NCBI GenBank assembly: GCA_937891445.1 | Contig: CALAFV010000054.1 | Span: 1 to 14,177, forward strand | Origin: an uncultured Phycisphaerales bacterium | GTDB taxonomy: Bacteria; Planctomycetota; Phycisphaerae; Phycisphaerales; UBA1924 | Length of the DNA: 14,177 bases | Reading direction: 5' to 3' | In this document: positions 14,098 to 14,177 of the stretch, piece after piece | How positions within the stretch are numbered: the stretch's first letter is position 1 | Layout: every line of letters begins with the position of its first letter | Translations under genes and position numbers: made by a program | The notes under the pieces: model-generated | Database searches by the model: none | Seen by the model: the letters and a program-made list of their open reading frames with translations, nothing else | Told to the model about the DNA's origin: nothing

Positions 14098-14177
14098 CCT
14101 ATCCGCGCGGGGCTGATGGCACGCAACCGCCGTACCCTGATGCCGACCGGAAAGCGAACTTCAGTACAGGATCAGGC

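Noticed and set aside
14116..14177. Possible start of a further plus-strand gene (MARNRRTLMPTG...) running off the window
   Set aside because: Only 20 codons are visible, with no ribosome binding site and a TACCCT box inside the frame; too little to support.

Overview
The window is very GC-rich, with strong G/C preference at third codon positions. It looks like chromosomal DNA of a planctomycete, most likely of the class Phycisphaerae. The main evidence is that two secreted proteins end in a short dockerin-like module with a terminal Cys (the 'GC-type dockerin' typical of Phycisphaerales). An ECF sigma factor coupled to a large VIT/vWA membrane protein, and small genes with TANNNT boxes directly before the ATG, fit the same picture. 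The assignment is inferred from protein character, not from a database match.

Layout. Positions 1-921 hold thiazole synthase (thiG), open at the left edge, with a Pro/Ser/Thr-rich N-terminal stretch that may be the linker of a longer fusion protein. A convergent tRNA-Val(CAC) gene (minus strand, 979-1051) follows with its own terminator. Next come two tandem, paralogous, secreted multidomain subtilases of the KP-43 type (1368-4439 and 4636-7716). They share a promoter motif, leader length, domain order and a 140-nt tract of perfect DNA identity, which suggests duplication followed by gene conversion. A strong terminator (7747-7782) closes this block.

A small unrecognised gene (7809-8255) follows, apparently leaderless. 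The next 596 bp have no convincing protein gene. They contain a clear sigma70-like promoter (8327-8354), two hairpins, an imperfect tandem array of GA-rich units and an intrinsic terminator (8530-8570): a candidate, apparently undescribed, noncoding RNA of about 210 nt. Downstream, an ECF-type sigma factor (8852-9442) overlaps by 4 bp a 1191-residue protein (9439-13014). That protein has a cytoplasmic N-terminus, one membrane segment, a VIT domain, a vWA domain with an intact MIDAS and a C-terminal domain resembling a subtilase propeptide (I9-like). The pair reads as a sigma factor and its membrane sensor or anti-sigma. The I9-like tail resembles the prodomain repeats of the neighbouring subtilases and hints at a protease-sensing link.

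The right end carries a thioredoxin-fold (AhpC/TSA-like) protein (13162-13752) and a small four-cysteine, probably zinc-binding protein (13885-14097), again leaderless, preceded by a helically phased 9-bp direct repeat.

Across the window, apparent -10 boxes of the form TANNNT recur (TAGTCT twice, TACCGT, TAAACT twice). Two genes start exactly 6 nt after such a box.
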